Of a stretch of DNA of 5,213 bases, positions 3,606 to 5,213 are shown piece after piece. Each line of letters starts with the position of its first letter. Position 1 is the first letter of the stretch. The position numbers were made by a program, and so were the translations under genes. A model generated the notes under the pieces. The model did no database searches and was not told the DNA's origin. It saw nothing but the letters and a program-made list of their open reading frames with translations. Source of the DNA: an uncultured Alphaproteobacteria bacterium (lineage in GTDB: Bacteria; Pseudomonadota; Alphaproteobacteria; UBA7887); NCBI GenBank assembly GCA_913044255.1, contig CAJWOI010000225.1:1-5213 (forward strand), written 5' to 3'.

Positions 3606-5213
3606 ATGACGCTGTCGTTCACGGGTCGTAAGCGTATTCGAAAGAATTTTGGTCGGATTCAGACATCCACCACAATGCCAAACCTTATCGAGGTGCAGAA
3701 GACATCATACGATCATTTTCTTCAGCAGGAAGTGGCGGGGGAAGATCGGGGGCAATGGGGTCTCCAAGAAGTTTTTAGCTCGGTTTTCCCAATTAAAGAC
3801 TTTTCGGATCATTCCCAGCTAGATTTTGTTAAGTACGAATTTGAAAAGCCAAAATACGATGTTGAGGAGTGTCAGCAGCGCGGCATGACGTACGCTGCTC
3901 CACTCAAGGTCACTTTGCGTCTTATTGTCTGGGATGTGGATGAGGAAACTGGCGCTCGAACGGTCCAAAACATTAAAGAACAGGACGTGTACATGGGCGA
4001 CCTCCCATTCATGACGGGGAAGGGTACGTTCGTTATAAACGGTACTGAGAGAGTGATCGTTAGTCAGATGCACCGTTCACCAGGGGTATTTTTTGACCAC
4101 GACAAAGGGAAGACCCATGCGTCGGGAAAATTGTTGTTTGCGGCGCGAATAATTCCATATCGCGGTTCTTGGCTTGATTTTGAATTTGATGCCAAGGACA
4201 TAGTTTTTGTCCGAATTGATCGCAGACGTAAGCTGCAGGTTAGTATTTTACTTCGGGCACTTGGCCTTGATAAAGAGGATATCCTTGAGGAGTTTTACAA
4301 CAAAAAAATCTATAAACGCAGCAAAAATGGATGGCATGCGTCATTCGATGTCGATCAAATACATGGAACCAAGCTCAAGCATGACTTAATTGATGCTCGA
4401 ACGGGGCGTGTAGTTGCGAAGACTGGTGAACGCATCACTGGTCGCAAGGCGCGTGAAATACAAAAAAGCGGGGTACGAACATACTTGGCGCCGGTCGAGG
4501 AACTAATAACGCAGTTTATTGGCAATGATATTATTGACTCGGGAACTGGCATTATTTTGGCAGAGGCTGGGGACGAAGTAACCGATGCATTGCTGGAAGA
4601 ACTAGAGAAAGAGAATATAAAGTCATTCTCGACACTGGCAGTAGAGCAAGGGATTTATCCGCATATTCGTAATACGTTGGCGGCGGACAAAAATGACACT
4701 CGCCTTGATGCGCTGACGGATATTTATCGGGTCATGCGGCCAGGAGAGCCTCCAACGGAGGAAAGCGCTGAGCGCTTATTTTATGACTTATTTTTGAGCC
4801 CAGTGAAACTTGATAAGGCGCAGGTTGAAGCGCGAAATAGTTCGGACTCGGGCTCTGAGGTCGTGGCGAATCTCAACAAAATAGATGTCGATGGAGGTGC
4901 TTGGCTGTTAGATGTCAGGGGTGATTTCGCGTTGATTGCATTATCCTGCACAGTTTGGCGACCTGCAGGCTTGCCACATGCGTTGTGGGTAAGGGAGTCA
5001 GACATTGCGACGGTTCGTTCGGATCGCTATGACCTCTCGTCGGTGGGTCGAGTGAAGATGAATTCTCGTTTAAATCTCAGCACACGAGATAGTGCCAGAG
5101 AATTACGACGTGAAGACATAATTTCAGTAGTCCAGACGATAATTGATCTTCGAAACGGCAAAGGTGAAGTAGACGATATAGATCATTTGGGCAACCGACG
5201 TGTACGATCTATT
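3606..5213 (+). CDS. rpoB: DNA-directed RNA polymerase subunit beta, 3' part outside the window, with an in-frame insertion
   Basis: RpoB forms one pincer of core RNA polymerase and half of the active-site cleft. The frame is open for all 536 codons present; a full beta subunit is about 1,350-1,400 residues. The N-terminus (TGRKRIRKNFG, MPNLIEVQKTSYDHF) and the first protrusion part are normal. RVIVSQMHRSPG (149-160) includes V152, equivalent to Escherichia coli V146 of the rifampicin pocket; the main rifampicin cluster lies beyond the window. The beta-lobe follows, with the proteobacterial insertion SI1 at roughly 230-350 and YRVMRPGEPPTEESAERLF (374-392). About 74 unfamiliar residues (397-470) are then inserted before SDRYDLSSVGRVKMN (472-486). 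Normal sequence resumes up to DLRNGKGEVDDIDHLGNRR near the right edge. No stop codon or frameshift is present, so the protein should be functional. Confidence 0.97.
   Translation, partial: MTLSFTGRKRIRKNFGRIQTSTTMPNLIEVQKTSYDHFLQQEVAGEDRGQWGLQEVFSSVFPIKDFSDHSQLDFVKYEFEKPKYDVEECQQRGMTYAAPLKVTLRLIVWDVDEETGARTVQNIKEQDVYMGDLPFMTGKGTFVINGTERVIVSQMHRSPGVFFDHDKGKTHASGKLLFAARIIPYRGSWLDFEFDAKDIVFVRIDRRRKLQVSILLRALGLDKEDILEEFYNKKIYKRSKNGWHASFDVDQIHGTKLKHDLIDARTGRVVAKTGERITGRKAREIQKSGVRTYLAPVEELITQFIGNDIIDSGTGIILAEAGDEVTDALLEELEKENIKSFSTLAVEQGIYPHIRNTLAADKNDTRLDALTDIYRVMRPGEPPTEESAERLFYDLFLSPVKLDKAQVEARNSSDSGSEVVANLNKIDVDGGAWLLDVRGDFALIALSCTVWRPAGLPHALWVRESDIATVRSDRYDLSSVGRVKMNSRLNLSTRDSARELRREDIISVVQTIIDLRNGKGEVDDIDHLGNRRVRSI
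4794..5015 (+). other. About 74-codon in-frame insertion within the RpoB beta lobe
   Basis: Other beta subunits join LF(E/N)xLF almost directly to (S/D)xxRYDLSAVGR (Escherichia coli: LFENLFFSEDRYDLSAVGR). Here residues L397 to V470 lie between F396 and R471. The first half (398-431) is polar, with SPVKLDKAQVEARNSSDSGS, and may be a flexible linker. The second half looks beta-rich: AWLLDVRGDFALIALS (432-447), then CTVWRPAGLPHA, then LWVRESDIATV (460-470). It holds three Trp (433, 451, 461) and one Cys (448). The pattern faintly recalls a bacterial SH3-like barrel (VRGDW-ALV...GWVRASDL), but no family is assigned. Codon use and composition are not visibly different from the flanks. It is too short for an intein and shows no inverted repeats at its ends. 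Boundaries are good to a few residues. Confidence 0.85.

Noticed and set aside
4794..5015. RpoB insert as an intein, insertion sequence or sequencing frameshift pair
   Set aside because: An intein needs at least about 130 residues plus splice-junction Cys/Ser and His-Asn motifs, which are missing. No transposase or inverted repeats are present. Conserved beta sequence is in the same frame on both sides without stops, so compensating frameshifts are unlikely.

Overview
The window is a ribosomal-protein/RNA-polymerase gene block read entirely on the + strand: 3' part of tRNA-Trp, secE, nusG, rplK (L11), rplA (L1), a 311-nt leader, rplJ (L10), rplL (L7/L12), a 258-nt spacer, and the first 536 codons of rpoB, which runs off the right edge. 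The tRNA-Trp–secE–nusG–rplKA–rplJL–rpoB order is widely conserved in bacteria. The protein sequences look alphaproteobacterial: a 65-residue single-helix SecE, an RpoB N-terminus containing TGRKRIRKNFG and MPNLIEVQKTSYDHF, and an L10 beginning MDRVQK from a non-ATG codon. I infer an alphaproteobacterium of moderate GC; genus cannot be assigned from this window.

Region by region: positions 1-841 hold tRNA-Trp and the secE-nusG pair (protein export and transcription elongation). Positions 842-2071 hold the L11 operon, preceded by an 80-nt leader with a hairpin resembling the L1-binding helix of 23S rRNA. Positions 2072-2382 are non-coding and rich in short complementary segments, as expected for the leader bound by L10-L12. 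Positions 2383-3347 encode the ribosomal stalk proteins. Positions 3348-3605 form a long spacer with hairpins that may decouple rpoB from the stalk genes. From 3606 rpoB begins with a strong ribosome binding site.

How the genes work together: L11, L10 and L7/L12 form the GTPase-associated region and stalk of the 50S subunit, and L1 forms the opposite stalk. The L1 and L10 leaders are the classical points of feedback control. NusG acts on the polymerase of which RpoB is a core subunit, and SecE anchors the SecY channel.

The feature most worth attention is in rpoB. The reading frame stays open, but about 74 extra residues (roughly 397-470) separate two motifs, LFYDLF and SDRYDLSSVGR, that are nearly adjacent in other bacterial beta subunits. 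Everything on both sides aligns normally with beta. This looks like a genuine in-frame domain insertion in the beta lobe. I do not recognise the inserted sequence; its second half weakly resembles a small SH3-like beta-barrel.
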